64,000 nucleotides of DNA from Nomia melanderi (Eukaryota; Arthropoda; Insecta; Hymenoptera; Halictidae). The stretch lies in assembly GCF_051020985.1 (NCBI RefSeq), contig NC_135007.1, positions 6,763,501 to 6,827,500 of the forward strand, in the 5' to 3' direction. The stretch's first letter is position 1. Each line of letters starts with the position of its first letter. The translations under genes were made by a program, and so were the position numbers. Below are positions 12,001-25,846 of this stretch, in pieces. The notes below the pieces were generated by a model. The model saw only the letters and a program-made list of their open reading frames with translations, searched no databases and was not told where the DNA came from.

Positions 12001-14133
12001 GCGGAATTTTTTTCTGCAGCCACTTCAGGTGCACTGAATTGTGCACCCGAAAAGGAACATTTGGTAAACGCATTTATGGAGGTAAATGGAGGTGACAGTT
12101 TGTTTATTCATTTTGATTTATTTTAGAGGCTTAATAATTGTGTTAGTTGTAGTATTCATTATATTAGTATGGGAAGCTTATTTTATTTCATAACTCTAAT
12201 TGTATTTACAGTATTTAACTCGCGTATGCGAAAACAGTTTTGTGGGCGGCCGTTAAAAGAGACCAAGGGAGTGCATCACCCTAAAACTTAATGCGTTTGA
12301 TACGCTTCTTTCAATTATTCATTTCATCATTTTCATTTAGATACCTGTTTAACTCTACTGTTATGAAATTAATGATTCTTTAATGGTAAATTATAAGAAT
12401 GTATATGATTTACATAGGTTATAAATTTAAATACTCTTTTTCTTTTACATATTAATTAAAATATTTTCCGGAATTCTCTACATGCGTGAAATGCTTCTTG
12501 TGTAAAATGTAACACAAGTACTTTAAATTAAATCGAAGATACTACATCATATACGTCGGGGGCAGGTTAGGAAACCGGAAATCAGTTTTCTTATGAGTCG
12601 CGAGATCGTAGTGTTAGATATAAGGAGGGCTCCATTTTTACACAGCTCGAGGAGGGACAGGCATAAATCGTGTCCGTGATAATGGAATTCTCAACGGGGG
12701 TCGCATTGACACGGCTGCGAAGTGTCGTGCCGTAGGGGTAAATAGATCGACGTCGCGACGATGCCAACGGGGATGTATCGAGAGGGTGGTAACCTCCTAC
12801 TTATACCTACAAACATCCATCCAGAGCATATCGCAAATCGGTTCAGTCGGTTTCACATTCATTCATCCGTGCAACGAGAATGATTCGAATGTATTTGATG
12901 AAAAACCACAATACAAATCTTTTCTGAGAGAAATATTACAAATATCAGTTTACCTTCCAACACACAATCTGAATATTTATTGAAATACGTTTATTCATAT
13001 TTCGCATTTTGAAAGAAAATCAAAAATTCATGCAAGCTTTTATTGCATACCAGAAATATAAGCTAAATATGTTAGATTTATGTCAAAATTATTATTCGTC
13101 AATTTTATCATTCTGATGAATTTGAAATATAGTTTTTACTATATCAGAATCATGTTAATCATTCGTGGTTTTGTATAAAACTGATTCTTAGGAAACTCGA
13201 CGCAAGTACCGTATCTTACGAGCAAATGATTAGATTAGCCGACAAGAAATGGTCCCCGTGTGAACTCTCCCATAGAAGGAACACGTGCTCCATTTTCCCT
13301 CCTTCTCCTCGCAGGGGATGCGCTCCCTTCTCGATCTTTTTCTCCAATCCCGTCAGACGTCGTGTGTTGTTCGCATGAATCACATCCCGCCGCGTGGATC
13401 CCACCCTCATTCGACCTCCGTTTATCTCGTAATACGACGTTGACCGGATCCTTGGATGTGTCTCGATGGTAATAATTCCTCCCAGACCTACCTGTCAAAT
13501 TACTGATTCCATTACCGTGATCATTGTCGATCATGATGCATATCATATAACATGTTCTACATACATATATGTAAGTACATATAAGAAATTGTATTTTCAA
13601 GATAATGTAACAAGATAAAGTGTTACTTTAGGGTTGAAATCATTTTCGACAAAGGGTTGGGGACATGAAGAATGTTTACATTCAGTTTGTAGGTTTTTAT
13701 AAAAATGTACGATTTTGTAGTGAAGAAACCAAAGGAAAATAAAATAATCTATAATTATATTTTATATTAATTCCTTGCGCTATTTTGACAATTCTAACTC
13801 GAGGTAAAAATTTCGGACCATATGTGTATATCACCAGCAAGACTCAGGTCACAATTTCAAAGCAAACATAAATTTCAAGATTAGGAATCGTGGGTTTTGC
13901 CTACCATTCTTAGGTTGCCTACCTTTTGCCTACCACTTAGCTCCGCTCGACTAGCGTCGACCGCTGCAGCTATGGCCCGACTTTTGTTCAGCTAATTGGT
14001 AGTGCTAGACGTTAATAGTTTTATCCCATTTCATCTTTTTAGAAACTTTACAAGCCACAAATTCGTGTAAATTTGTAATCCACTTATATTAATTAAACAT
14101 AATAAAAAATAAGTCCACGTATATAACTAGATT
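9006..14133. other. Non-coding stretch with GC-rich patches
   Basis: No supported gene. GC-rich patches at about 9150-9270, 9980-10240, 11490-11920 and 13240-13480 carry overlapping ORFs on both strands, which is typical of shadow ORFs in GC-rich DNA. The rest is AT-rich. Confidence 0.55.
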
Positions 14134-14152
14134 TAACCCTTTGCACTCGACA
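14134..14152. mobile_element. Terminal motif of a TTAACCCTTTGCACTCG element
   Basis: TTAA followed by CCCTTTGCACTCGA, identical to the end found at 34713 and to the inverted end near 46610-46624. The other end of this copy was not located. Confidence 0.5.
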
Positions 14153-14539
14153 ATACTTTCGATCCTAAATATTCATTATTTTCCTGAAGGAAAACCTGGA
14201 GGAATATAATCTTTACAGATGAAAAATGGTTTTATCTGGATGGTCCAGTTAGTACTATTATCATTACATTCGAAAAGGACAATTAACGAAAATTAGTGCT
14301 ATTATTTTGTCTGTATTTGTATTTTTACTAAGAGAATTCGTTGAAGCAAAGTCAATAAAAGTTATGTTTACATATTAGTGAATGGTAGTCTTTATATATC
14401 ATTTGCATCTCCCCTATGCCATAATTATAACGTGAGAAATTAGTGTGCTATCACGTGTGCTATCTTTTTCTTTGGAAGTGTAGGTTTATAGGATGCGTCA
14501 ATTTAATGTATATTCAATATTATAACGTTTCCGTCAATT

Positions 14540-14680
14540 TTGATTAATACAATTACACAAATATATATCCTAATTGTTTACTTTCCAACCTCCAATTTCC
14601 AACATCTATTTAGAACGAATATTAAATTTTGGGAACAATACAACACGCTGTATAATAGATGTCCATAAACTTAGTGTTAA
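14540..14680. mobile_element. TTAA miniature element, partial copy (family of 41669-41819)
   Basis: The right end CCATAAACTTAGTGTTAA matches CCATAAACCTAGTGTTAA at 41802-41819. AATTGTTTACTTT and AACCTC lie in the same order inside both. The left boundary is not clear, so the start is approximate. Confidence 0.55.
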
Positions 14681-17678
14681 TTTTCTTTACGCAAGGTACA
14701 ACAATGTTCAGCGTCATAAATCTGTGTTCTGGTCACGAACATGTAAACTAAGTAGTCGGGATTGAACGAGTCCTGCTGATTCATGCCTGTTCGGTTCTAG
14801 CTCTGTGCTCACCCACACGCCATCCGCACAGTAAAGAACCACATATACGATACTTTATAAACAGCCAAGATCCTTTGCGGCGCCGATTTTTATGAGGCAT
14901 TATAAGGTAGCTAATCCTAACAACCGTTAGTACCTATGCAAGGAATTAGTTTTTACTACTTCAAGCTAGTAATCGCTGACAGACGACCATCACCCCCGAT
15001 ACCGCACAACCTGTCGTTGTTTTCGCGACGCGCGGCAGATTTACAAATTAAACTGAACATTTTTACCCCGGCGTGGGCAAAAACACGGCAACGGTGGTTT
15101 TCAGCCACCGCTGCTTGCGGGACTCTTAAGAGGGCTGTAGGTGGCAGTAAGCTGGATTAACAAGCTGAAATATACCCAGAGATGCAATTCATGCTCTTAA
15201 GATTGCAGTTGTACAAATTTTAGAAACAAAAGTAAATAATGCAGAAAAATGTTCAGTAGCTTCCGCATCTATATCTTTAAAAACGTTTGAAAGAATAACT
15301 GCATTACTGTATTTTACTTGCTGTTTTGCGCAAGAAAATTTTAATTATTATACTATAACAGATATAACAATAAATAACGATAAAGTAATGATATATTAGA
15401 ACGATTGAAAATAATTCACTCATCGTTGAAATCAGATTCGATTTGATGAAAGATTCCGCGGGTATCTTAGAAAATATCAATCTTTAATAGACTCAGTTAA
15501 GCATGGAAGACTAAATAAAGTAATTGAAAATCGTTTGTCTTTAAAATACAAGGTTAGAAGAGATTCGAATGGTTGACAGAGATTCCGGATGGCTCATTGC
15601 GAGGTGTTAATTGTTGCGGTCAAACGGTCGTAAATGGTCCTAATAAATATTATTCGGGGGCACGTGCGGAAGTCATAACAGAAGTCAGGTATGGCGAATA
15701 CCTTCGACGATATTTCACAAAATTTGGGTCAGTCGCGCATCTATAAATTAATCCGGTTAAAACAAGACAATAACGGAATTTAAGGTAGTCGAAGAACACG
15801 TGAAACCACGATCCTCTGTTTTACGGTACCTCTCTCGAGGGTGCTACTTAGGAAAACCCTAGGCCCGTTGCAGTTCGTTATCACTTTTAATAACACCTTG
15901 GACAAAGTAATCGCACCCACAACACGACTGTCGTAAAACCGCAACAATAACGGTGAAAAGTAAGATGATTATCTAAGAACGAACGTAAGAAGCTGTAAAC
16001 AGTACGCATGGACGATTGTCGGACGTGAGTTTTTTTTACGATTACCGACGAGCGGGGCTTAAGAATGTACCACAGCAGATCAGATAAAAGGAGAATCTTT
16101 TTTTTTCTCACACCTTTACCCTTTCATGGACTTTGTACTAACCCTTTCCAACCCTTTCCAACCCTTTCCGTGCCTACACTTTTTTAGTTCCTAATATCCC
16201 AACACTCAGCAGTGGACGCGTCAATATTTAACCCCTTGTCTTATGATTTATTTCTCAACTGTGATCGATACAACTTTGTCATTAATAATTCATTGGAAAA
16301 CGAGAGAAACTCTATGCATATTCTATGTTTACCTTTCCTTTAAAATATAATAATTGATAATAGGAAAAATAATATTTCATTTGAATTTATAAAAGCTGAG
16401 TAATATATATGTTTGTTACATTCTGTTTTGAAACCTTCATCGCGAGTCTCACGCGTTGTTCGTAGTAAGTTCGATTATACAGATATGGAAATTCGTTAAT
16501 TTATGAAAAACAATGCAATATAATGTAATAAAATTGTATTAGTTCTATAATAAATTATAAAATTGCGTATAAGAATGATCAGAAGATCATGTAAAATGGC
16601 GGACAAGGTGAAATAAAAATTGCCCGGGGGTCGCGGAGCCGTGATTTTAACTCGAGGAATCAGTTGTCATGATCTACCTGCGCCGCGCGATATAGTTAAA
16701 TCTCATGGCGCTTCCGGAAGCGCTTTGTTTAGCGCGGGCGGGTATTGAATGACGCGCATTTCAAACTAAAGAAGCAGTTCGTCAAAAGGCGAATCGACCT
16801 GCGAGAACACGAATAAAAAGCGAGGAGGCGAACGGCAAAACGGCGCGTCGACGAAATTCGAGATCCCGACAAGGTGAAATGACAGCAGCGCGGGCCGCTC
16901 TTAACAAAAAAAAAAAAGAAAAGAAGGAGAGAGAAAGACAGCCAACGAGAATAATAACGAGGACGTCGGAGAGAAAGAGAGAGAGGGAATTCTATTACGC
17001 ATTGCGGACTCGAATCCCTTTGACAAAAAGCTCATGTATGCCCTTTAACAGTTTTATTTCGGTAACGGGATATGCATCGTCGAATTGTCGCTGATATCTA
17101 GTTGTCAGTCCAATCTTCTAATATGTTACAGAATATTTTTAACATTTTTAACGCAACATGTTATTTAAAAAGACTGAATCTTGTCTTTGTTGTAAGAATT
17201 ATAGAATAACGCAAATTGTACCTAATTGCACAAAATTGTAAAGCAACAAGTTTGTGTTCAGCTGACAAAAATCCGTACAATACAGCTCTTGAAATTTAGA
17301 AATGCAGATACATATTCACCACAATTACCATAAAATACAAAGGGATGAATTCATATAGATGATGAGATATGGGTAGTTCTATCTCACACATACAGATGAA
17401 TTTTACCAAATCCTGCCTACATACAAACGAATAAAATCCGAAGTCTGCAGCAGTTACCGTCCGGAAATCCATTCGTCGCAAAACGATCCGAATCATTCAG
17501 TTCCCATCGGGATGCGCTGTGATGAGTGGAAACGGGTGGAGAACGAGGGAAACAAGATGGGGGAAAGAGCGAATGAAGGAAAGAGAGGTGATAATAGCGA
17601 ACGTGCGAGAGCCAGGGAGAAAGAGAATCCGAAGTAGGTAAGGCCAACAACTAGACTGACAAAGGACCTACCGTAGGC
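14681..17678. other. Non-coding stretch
   Basis: No supported gene. It holds a three-copy 10-bp tandem repeat at 16141-16170 and a GC-rich patch at 16620-16990 rich in A and AG runs. Confidence 0.55.
16141..16170. repeat. ACCCTTTCCA, three tandem copies
   Basis: Three decamers, the last with its final base changed to G. The unit resembles the start of other ACCCTTT element ends in the window (14134, 34713). Confidence 0.85.
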
Positions 17679-17799
17679 ACTGTCAGCGGCCTCTGACAGC
17701 GGGCTCGAGTTACGTCACTGGCTGCGCTCGGCTGTTGTGCTTTTTCAGGGCTGCCATTGAAAAAGTTCAGCCGCAGTCAGTGCGGACAGGAGAGCAGCA
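17679..17799 (+). promoter_or_regulatory. Promoter-like segment: inverted repeat, CRE-like site, initiator
   Basis: The segment holds an inverted pair CTGTCAG/CTGACAG (about 17679-17699), a CRE/ATF-like TTACGTCA near 17711, and an insect initiator-like TCAGT near 17777. The last lies about 20 nt before the ATG of the candidate ORF at 17800. No TATA box is at the right spacing. Functional status is inferred from motif clustering only. Confidence 0.3.
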
Positions 17800-18075
17800 A
17801 TGCTATATCTGAAGCCAAGAACGCCGAGGGATCTTTTTCGGCCTCCCTCCGGAGACAAGAAGACGTCTTTGGCCTTTCATAAGAAGAGGTGGGAGTGGCT
17901 GGACCCAGAAAGGAGGTTCGCTACCGTGAATGCGTACGTGTATGGTGGAAAATACTCCAATGGTTTGAATAGAGACGTTAAAGTAGAGGACCTTGTGGTT
18001 CCTCGCGATTGGATGCTGAGGCACCGAATGCATATTACCATTCAAACGCGATTGTTCGGAGTTACCGGCACATGA
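17800..18075 (+). CDS. Candidate orphan small protein, 91 aa (weak)
   Basis: ATG at 17800 (purine at -3) to TGA at 18073-18075. The product is basic, with a proline-rich start (MLYLKPRTPRDLFRPP), a Trp/Arg-rich middle (KKRWEWLDPERRF) and no signal peptide or membrane segment. Residue composition is mixed and codon use looks coding-like compared with neighbouring ORFs. A promoter-like segment lies immediately upstream. I recognise no family; it may be a lineage-specific gene, an exon of an unseen gene, or chance. The overlapping minus-strand ORF (17803-18045) is judged to be its shadow. Confidence 0.3.
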   Translation: MLYLKPRTPRDLFRPPSGDKKTSLAFHKKRWEWLDPERRFATVNAYVYGGKYSNGLNRDVKVEDLVVPRDWMLRHRMHITIQTRLFGVTGT

Positions 18076-19914
18076 TCGGTTGATATTCTTGATTTTGATA
18101 ACCGGTTGCGTAAAGGAACGATAATGAAATGTTGGATTTTGTAGAAGACTTACTAGAAAACGTTGATATATTCTGAAGAAATATTGATGGGATGTAGTTT
18201 TTATAAAATTCGAACATGCTTTTTTGTTAGGTATTGTTTTGTTTTGAAAAAGTGGAAGAAGCTTTGAAAGTTCGGAACACAGGTGAAAGAAGCTTAGGAA
18301 GTTGCGAACTATATTATCGTTTTACAAAGAATCTAATTATAGTTATTATCCCGCTATTATTTTAAGTTTAAAAATGGATTTGTTTGTACACCCAGCAAGT
18401 GGGATTCCTTTATGTGCAGTAAACATAGTACTTAACTTTATATAGTTGAGAGATAACTTGATGTCTAGCGGAGTGACACAAGGGCAACAAGTGTCTTTCT
18501 AGTTTACAGTTTTACAGTTTCGATTGGTTACGTGTAACCGTATTATCTAGCAGTAGATTAGCGAATAATAAGATTAGCAAAAACTAAGAAATTTGGAGAT
18601 AAAACCATCAGAAAATTTAGTGAGAAGAAACAAGCAATGATCGATCAGCTGAAGTCCTCAGCCTAGTCATCTCCTAACAGGACTAAGTACAGGAAAACGT
18701 GCGCCTCGAAGAAAAGCCGGGAACGTTTTAGCATTTCGTGTTTGAAGAAAAAGGGGGAGAAGAAAGGACACGACGAACAGAATCGATCCGAAAGATTCCC
18801 ACTGATCGTCCTCCTTTTTCACCGGGCAATAACGAGGAGCAATCTTATAGTTCGTAGGACAGTTGAATACGTAACCAGAGGCCGGATGTTCCCGCCCAGG
18901 ATGGATCCACGTCTTGCAAGGTACCTCAAGGAGTTTCTTCGGCTTCTTTTCAACCCCTCGAGGTGGTAGAGTCTCTGATTTCTGATCTGGTAGCTGGTGC
19001 AGCTACTTGTCACTCGGGTGCACGCCCACTTTCCATCGGCAAGAACGAGCATACGTGAATGGTGAGAAGTTCGTTAGGTTCCATCGAGATCCTAACCGAC
19101 GACTGATTTTCATAACACTGAACTTCCGGCCGACTAATGAACGTTAACGTCGCCGTACCAGACGTTATACTTTATTCCGCTTTTCAATCGCGTGACTTGT
19201 TTTCAGAACGTTTTGAAAGATTGCTAGAGATGATGCGATAAAACGGACCTCGGCGCAAACAATCCATTGGCGAATCTTTAACGTTGAAAATGAATTTTAA
19301 ACAGAACACTCGTGGCTTCTGGAGAACGAAGTTATAAAGCTTGGTTATGATACGTTTAATAATATCAAGTAGTTGCAATAATAAAAGAGCTTCAATTTTG
19401 AATAATATATTTATCTCAATCACGAATGAAAGAAGAGTAAACTAAATAATTTCTTAAACAATTTAAACACTAATATCCCATAAACATTAGCTTTTCTTTA
19501 GAGGCGTAAATATTTAATGTAAAGGATACAAATAAATGAAGATGACAAAATTTAGCATTAGTTAAAATTATTAAATCATTATAGTAAATTTTCATTTTAA
19601 AAAGTAACACTTATTTTCGTATACAAATAATAATTTCCACGCAGAAGATACTCGATCAAAAATCCTCAACCCGAATCGAACCTATTCCAACGTAAATATT
19701 GGAACAGCTTTATAATTATACTTATAATGCTTATTAACTTATTATATATTATGTAATTGATTGTTAGTTGTTAATTACTGTTAGTAACAACATATTATTA
19801 TTTATTATATTATTATTATTGTAATTTATTTCGTGTATGATGTGTAATATAATTCACTCTGTGTAAATATACATTTTTTATATGTGTATATATAATTGAC
19901 AATATTTAATATTT

Positions 19915-20035
19915 ATTTATTTATTTGTTCATTTGCTCACGTTTGCACATATTTGCTCATATTTGCTAATATTTGTTCATATTTATTCCTATTTATCTAT
20001 ATTTGTTCGTATTTGTATATTTGTTTATTTATAAT
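19915..20035. repeat. Degenerate minisatellite of ATTTGYTCAT units
   Basis: About ten imperfect 11-12 bp units such as ATTTGCTCAT and ATTTGTTCAT follow an ATTT run. Variation between units indicates an old array. Confidence 0.8.
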
Positions 20036-21219
20036 TGAGTATCGATATGTATTATTATATATATAACCATACTGTATCGAAAAGAATCAGTATACCGTTG
20101 CTTTTAATTTTAGCCGGCTAAAACGGGAAAAGTGCCTACAGTGCGTCGGTTTTGCTTTGAGATCGATACAAGAGGACGAAATAATTTAGGCCTTCAAGTC
20201 CTCGAAAATCATTGACGAGTAATAATTCGACGGCCGCGAGGGTGGATCTATTTCCCATGTCAAATTGCATTTAAGCGGAGAGGCTCAAGCGTTCTCATGA
20301 GACCATAACTTCGCATATGGCGGATTTTGCCGCGTTTCATCGGACAGGACAGCCAATTTCCACCCTCGCTGTTCAGGTAAAAACGCGTGGTATATCGGTG
20401 CAATCGTGTACGTACGGTATCGATCTGACCATATGTCTCGCGTTTCCCATAACGCTGTTCCTCGCGTGTACTCCACGCTTTGCTTAGACAGAGGGGCAAC
20501 AGGTTGCTCCGCTACGTCACGTTCCTAATCGCGGTAAAGATTAAACGATTTCGTATAACACGCGAGTCGAGTAGTTCCGCAATGAAATACGATGTGTCGA
20601 GTCGCGTGCGGTTCATTGATTAGAACCCCCGAACATAAATTACGGTTGTCGAACTCTAAGGGAGGCATTTTGCATCGTGTAGAGTTTAATGATCATTTAG
20701 CCTGGGATAAATTTTGTAGAAGCATTCAGTTTAGTGGATTATGAAATTTTGTTTCAGCAGCAATAATAATTATATATTATTTAGCTTGAACTAAGCCTTT
20801 TCTAATCGATCAGTTGTATTTTAACTGTTAATTGAATGAATTGGATTAACTGAATGAATTGTTAATCTCATAAATTAAATTAATTAATATACAATTAATT
20901 AAATTAATTGTGTAACACAAGAGTTACACAATTTGTAATGTAAAATAGATATAAAAATAGTACATAATATAATGTAACAAATTCTTGGTAGAAAATTGCA
21001 GAATATTTTGAAATATTTCATATTTTATGAGTCATGCCTCATTTTCGGGACCACTTGTAACTAACAAAAATGTTTCATTGTTACTGAACAGCACGACGCA
21101 AGGCAGATTTAAAGGGACGGACAGGTGAACACGGTAAAAGGCAGCTTTCCGTAGGATATTCGAGGAACAGAAGCAGAGTCAGTGCTGAAGCACAAGCTTA
21201 TCCTCCATTAACGCGGTGC

Positions 21220-21250
21220 TCGCCGCTCGGCGCTCGCCGCTCGCCGGATC
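21220..21250. repeat. GC-rich tandem of GCTCGCCGCTCGGC units
   Basis: Two adjacent copies of about 14 bp (GCTCGCCGCTCGGC then GCTCGCCGCTCGCC) form an isolated GC-rich spot in AT-rich surroundings. Confidence 0.75.
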
Positions 21251-24200
21251 TACCCTCCGTCTTATTCTCCATTCTCGAGGCCGTTCGGAATTTTGGCGAG
21301 ATCCACGACGCTTCATAATGTCTGGCAAGTCGACCGCATGATTGCTATGGGATTACCACTTGCTCCAATGATCCTGAACGAAAAGGCGCTCCGACTAGAA
21401 AAATGTCAACCTAATTTTGCAAGATCTCTCCCTCGATTCTCAAGACGACTTAAGAGGGCCCAACGTTTCTTCTTTTCTTCAGAGACGCTACTTTTCGTCC
21501 TGAATGCACTGTGCACAACATTATTACACAGTTATTACATCGATTTTCAGTTTTTATTTTCGATACTGTTGCTTAATTTATATCATTGTAAAATTTAAAT
21601 CTTAAATATCAGTGTATTCGTAATTTAAAATTCTCGGCTGTCTCGGCTATAACAAAACAAAACAATGACTTCTGTCAATAAATAAGAAATATTCTTCCGA
21701 TATAATTGTTTAAACTTTTCCCATCTATAAGCTACCATTGGTTAAAATATTTCTTTCTCAAACATCCTCGAATCTCCTAAACCTAAGCCAAATCCACTAT
21801 AAAAATGAATTCTAACACTCTTCACAGTGCAATCTTAAATAAATCAGTAAATAATCAAACATAAATCGTATCAACAATTTACAAACTACGAAAACCATCA
21901 CGTTCCATATTGCCACTCAACAACGTCCCGCCAGTACCAGCCCGCAACGCCACAAGAAACATTTCAATTAGCCTAGCTAACTATCAACACAATCTCTCCT
22001 AATAATTATCCCCGCATTAAGTCTACAAACTAGAATCGGTAGCTCTGAGATCCGAGGCGGCGCAAGACAAAAGGCGAATATCCATCTCCCAAGCAATACG
22101 AAACAGCATCATCCTACGTTGAGAGGTGAGGGCGCACGATTTTCTGGAAGGTCTGCCGCTCCTCCGTTCTGCGGCTTACCGGGCCAGCTTTCGGTCGAAA
22201 AGGACGAATGCTACCGAAAACCTTGTTAAATGCAATACCAGTAAAACAAGGCGCAAACAGTGAATAGCAAAGCTGCTCCTCTCGGATTATCGGGACATCT
22301 GTAGATGTCTGCGAAGGAGATAGCGGCAACATAAGACAGAGAGGCGCAAAAGGATCTCCTCCTCTATACCTGGCAAAGATCTTGGATTTAGACTCCTAAG
22401 CACGAGACCACTTCCCCGCTTATAGCTACCGTGTATCCTTTTTCCTATATCTCTGCTACCGAATGCTACCAAACGGATCGTTTCCGACCTTTCTCAACGA
22501 CAACGACAAACCGACCCACCCACCGACCCGTTACTTATATAACTCTTTGTCCGGATCCACGGTCGGACGAATTAACGATAATATTGGTGGCACTATTAGC
22601 CCCCCCAAGAGCTTGTACTAAACTGGCTTTATTTTGCTTACGAACTGACCCTATTATCGGCGCCTTATCTTTCCGTATGTATCTGCCGAATTTCGATGAT
22701 CTTCTCAAAGGAATCTCAGAGAGGGAGAGAGAGAATTTTTGCCTGCTGAAAAGTTCTTTTTGTTCGAATAGTCACCGTATTTAGAAGATATTTAAACAGG
22801 TTCGATCAGGTTTTCGGTGATATAGAGTTTGGGTAGTTTTAAGAGTAATATTGAAATTTAATGTATTGTTGAAATATAAGATGAGAGTGTGAAGTTAATT
22901 TTGTAACATGGTATAAATTTTTATTCGTTTAGTGGTTATGATTAAAAGTTGGAAATAAAGATGATTCTTTTTAACTTGGTATTGTGAAGGCATTGGTAGT
23001 TATTTAATATTTCAGTCAAGTGGAAATAATATATTTGATGAGTTAATAGGAATGCGTTGTCATTGCATGTTCTGTATGAGAAAGATCGATATCATTATGC
23101 GCCACTCGAAGCTACCACCACAAATTTACCCCCTGGAAGCGATGACCCCTCCCTCCTTTAGCAACCGTCGAACACGGGTACACTAAGTTTCTGCACCAGT
23201 TTCTGTCAACTTATTGTGCGGTGACAGACAGTTGTATTTTGATACGAAACCCTCAACTACAGCTGTTTAGATAAACTCACCTTTCTAATCTGTTTCCATC
23301 TTCACCGTTATTATTTTTAGCGTTTCTTAACAATAATTACTTCTTTTTTATTGAATAAACACATTTAGGAAAAAGTATGTGTAACGAATAAATGTATTAT
23401 TATTAAGAAAACTTATTTTTTAGCATAATGGATTTCTTATTAAAAAATGAAAGTTTAACAAAGTGAATATAAATTTATTATAAATGTTTCACGGATACTT
23501 CTACAAATTCATGTTTCCACAGACCACTTCTCAGAAGGGAGTCATCAAATAATAATTCCAATTTTTTCTCAAGAGTGCAATCACGTTCAATAAATCACGG
23601 AAGTTTCTACGAGCTTTAACCAAGTTTTTTTGTTCCTCTGTCCCATAAATTCAAGTGTATCATAAATGCATAAACTTCGTGGTCTGTAGACAACACTTAG
23701 GGTATATTGTACGGTTCGAGTTGTTTGAAAATAATATTACCTAAGTATTCCTGTACCGTTACAAAGAACGCAAGTTGTCGTACGGAATTCATCTAAGAAA
23801 AGTGATTTCGTTTGGAAAACCGACGATGAAAAGCTATTTCTCTCAATTTTTAAGGTTATTATGGAATCATCGTGAAACCGAACAATAACAGGAAAATGTC
23901 AGCTAACTATTCTGCCATTGTGAACATTTTTCACCGTGTCCGAAAGACAACTGTATTTTGATTTCGGTCCTATTGCGGGTCGTTTTGCCGCATTTGCCTT
24001 TTTGACAAAGCGACTCGAACCTCTTATCCCCCTCGTCTACATTCTTGCGTATATGAATGCAACAGACAATGGACTAGGTTTTTGTGAGACCGTTTCGGGA
24101 CAGTTACGCGGATAATCTTCTGTCTAGACATATTGCGCCGAAGCTAGAAACGAAATACGGTCTATCGAACATACGGCGAAGTTAGATCATTCGACTGTGA

Positions 24201-25030
24201 ATAGCCGAGTCGAGAGAAAAATACGAACTCTAAAAGATACACAGTATACTATACAGCTTCATATAACTATTGCAACTTACCTATTTCAAATTATTGCGCA
24301 TTAAATTATTCTAAACAGATAACTCATTGTTTAAATTCAACTTACATTAATGTAGAAAAGTTTCACTATGCCTTAATTCAGATTTTAATTTCAGATTCAA
24401 TTTACAATGAATATCATCAACAGAATGACGTCATGAAATTAATAATTACTTAACCTTTTAACTGGACATTTCCAAATTTATACAAACATTGTTGTTTGAT
24501 GGAGCACTATTTACCGAACAAACACTAAAACGAAAATCTATTGAAAAACTGAACTTCTGACGTGTTAACGTATCCTCAATCAAAACGGTAAATTCAGTAT
24601 TATAATCGATCCTACTAAAAACGTGAAATTTTTAGATTAATAATTAAATTAGCTGCAATCGTTTCGTCTAATCAGATTATCGCATCGATCCCCACGTAGC
24701 ACATGCACATTGTAAAAAAAAATGTTTCCTGTATGAGTATCAGACGATTTCATCGAGAAGGCTCTTGAAAGCGGAGTAGAGCGATACGGCGCGCGCGATC
24801 GAGAGATCCAATCTCCGTGATATTACATCGGTTATGACGGATTCTTCGCGTAATTCGTGTACTCGGCCGGCGGAGTACGCGTGTATCATGCACCCCAAAC
24901 TAGGGTTTCCGCTCGAGGGGAGCGGCCGTCAGGAAGGGAGCGCGGCCATGAGATAATTCAAGATGGAGTCAGGGAGTCAGGAAGCAGCGCATCTGCCTGC
25001 GGAAGTATTATTCTACGGCGCATACTTTAC

Positions 25031-25242
25031 TTAAGATTAAAATTACCAAACGTGTTAAAATGTCCTATTCCTTTTTGCAATTATTAAGAAGATAACAAAC
25101 GTTTCTCTGAGAAATTATTAATTGACTTTGCAATACGCAAACTGAATCGTAAATCAATTAAAGTCTCAACAGATGCACTCTTGGAGTTTCTATAGAGAAA
25201 TTTAAAAAAGTCAATTTAACTGCTCGGTAATTTTAGTGTTAA
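25031..25242. mobile_element. TTAA/CACTAAAACTACC miniature element, copy 1
   Basis: TTAA at 25031-25034 and 25239-25242. The degenerate left end (GATTAAAATTACC) and right end (GGTAATTTTAGTG) are inverted. The interior shares TTTTTGCAATTATTAA and GTTTCTATAGAGAA with the copies at 36570, 55617 and 57005. TTAA targets are characteristic of piggyBac-type transposases, so a non-autonomous piggyBac-like element is inferred. Confidence 0.8.
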
Positions 25243-25770
25243 CCGCGGATTTCTATTCAATTTTCGAGCGAGGGAGGTTTCTGACCTTCGTACACTTTTT
25301 GTACTTTTCTATTCCACGTTCCCCTTTTTCCTGCTTGTGCTCACTTTTCTATACCTGAGCAATGATGTCGACACGTAAATACTCAGCATGGTTCAAAAAA
25401 AGGGCCCTGTAAAGAATGCGGGGCTAATTGATTACCTTTAAGCATTTCTCTTTTCATTATTGATACTAATTTGCTATTCATTAATGTGGTTACACGGAGC
25501 GAGAGGACCCTCTCGGTCCTGTGACGGCATAGGGCTCTATTCCTAAATAATGCTGAGTGGGGAAAGTTGTGTAGAACTGGATATGTGGATCAAACCGAGT
25601 ACTATTGTTTTTTTATGGGATACGAGCTACAAAATGCAAAAGGTCTAATCACGTGTGTCTCGGAACAGAGGTCATTATGATGTTCTATACAGACAGAACT
25701 AAAAATTTCGAGTTGAAAAGTTTCGGCACTTTGTGTCTGTTTTTTGTTTTATACCTTGTCACTCGTTTAA

Positions 25771-25846
25771 TCCACAAGCTATGTAATGACTTTTTTAATC
25801 TTCTGTAATCCACAAGCTATGTAATGACTTTTTTAATCTTTTATAA
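25771..25846. repeat. 38-bp direct tandem duplication
   Basis: TCCACAAGCTATGTAATGAC and the following TTTTTTAATC recur with a period of 38 bp. The two copies differ only near their 3' ends, so the duplication is recent. Confidence 0.95.

Larger units (their letters stand above)
18076..25030. other. Non-coding stretch
   Basis: No supported gene. It contains a TTTG-rich minisatellite (about 19915-20035), a small GC-rich tandem (21220-21250), GC-rich patches at about 18660-19180 and 20200-20680, and long AT-rich tracts (19400-20000, 20760-21060). Confidence 0.55.
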
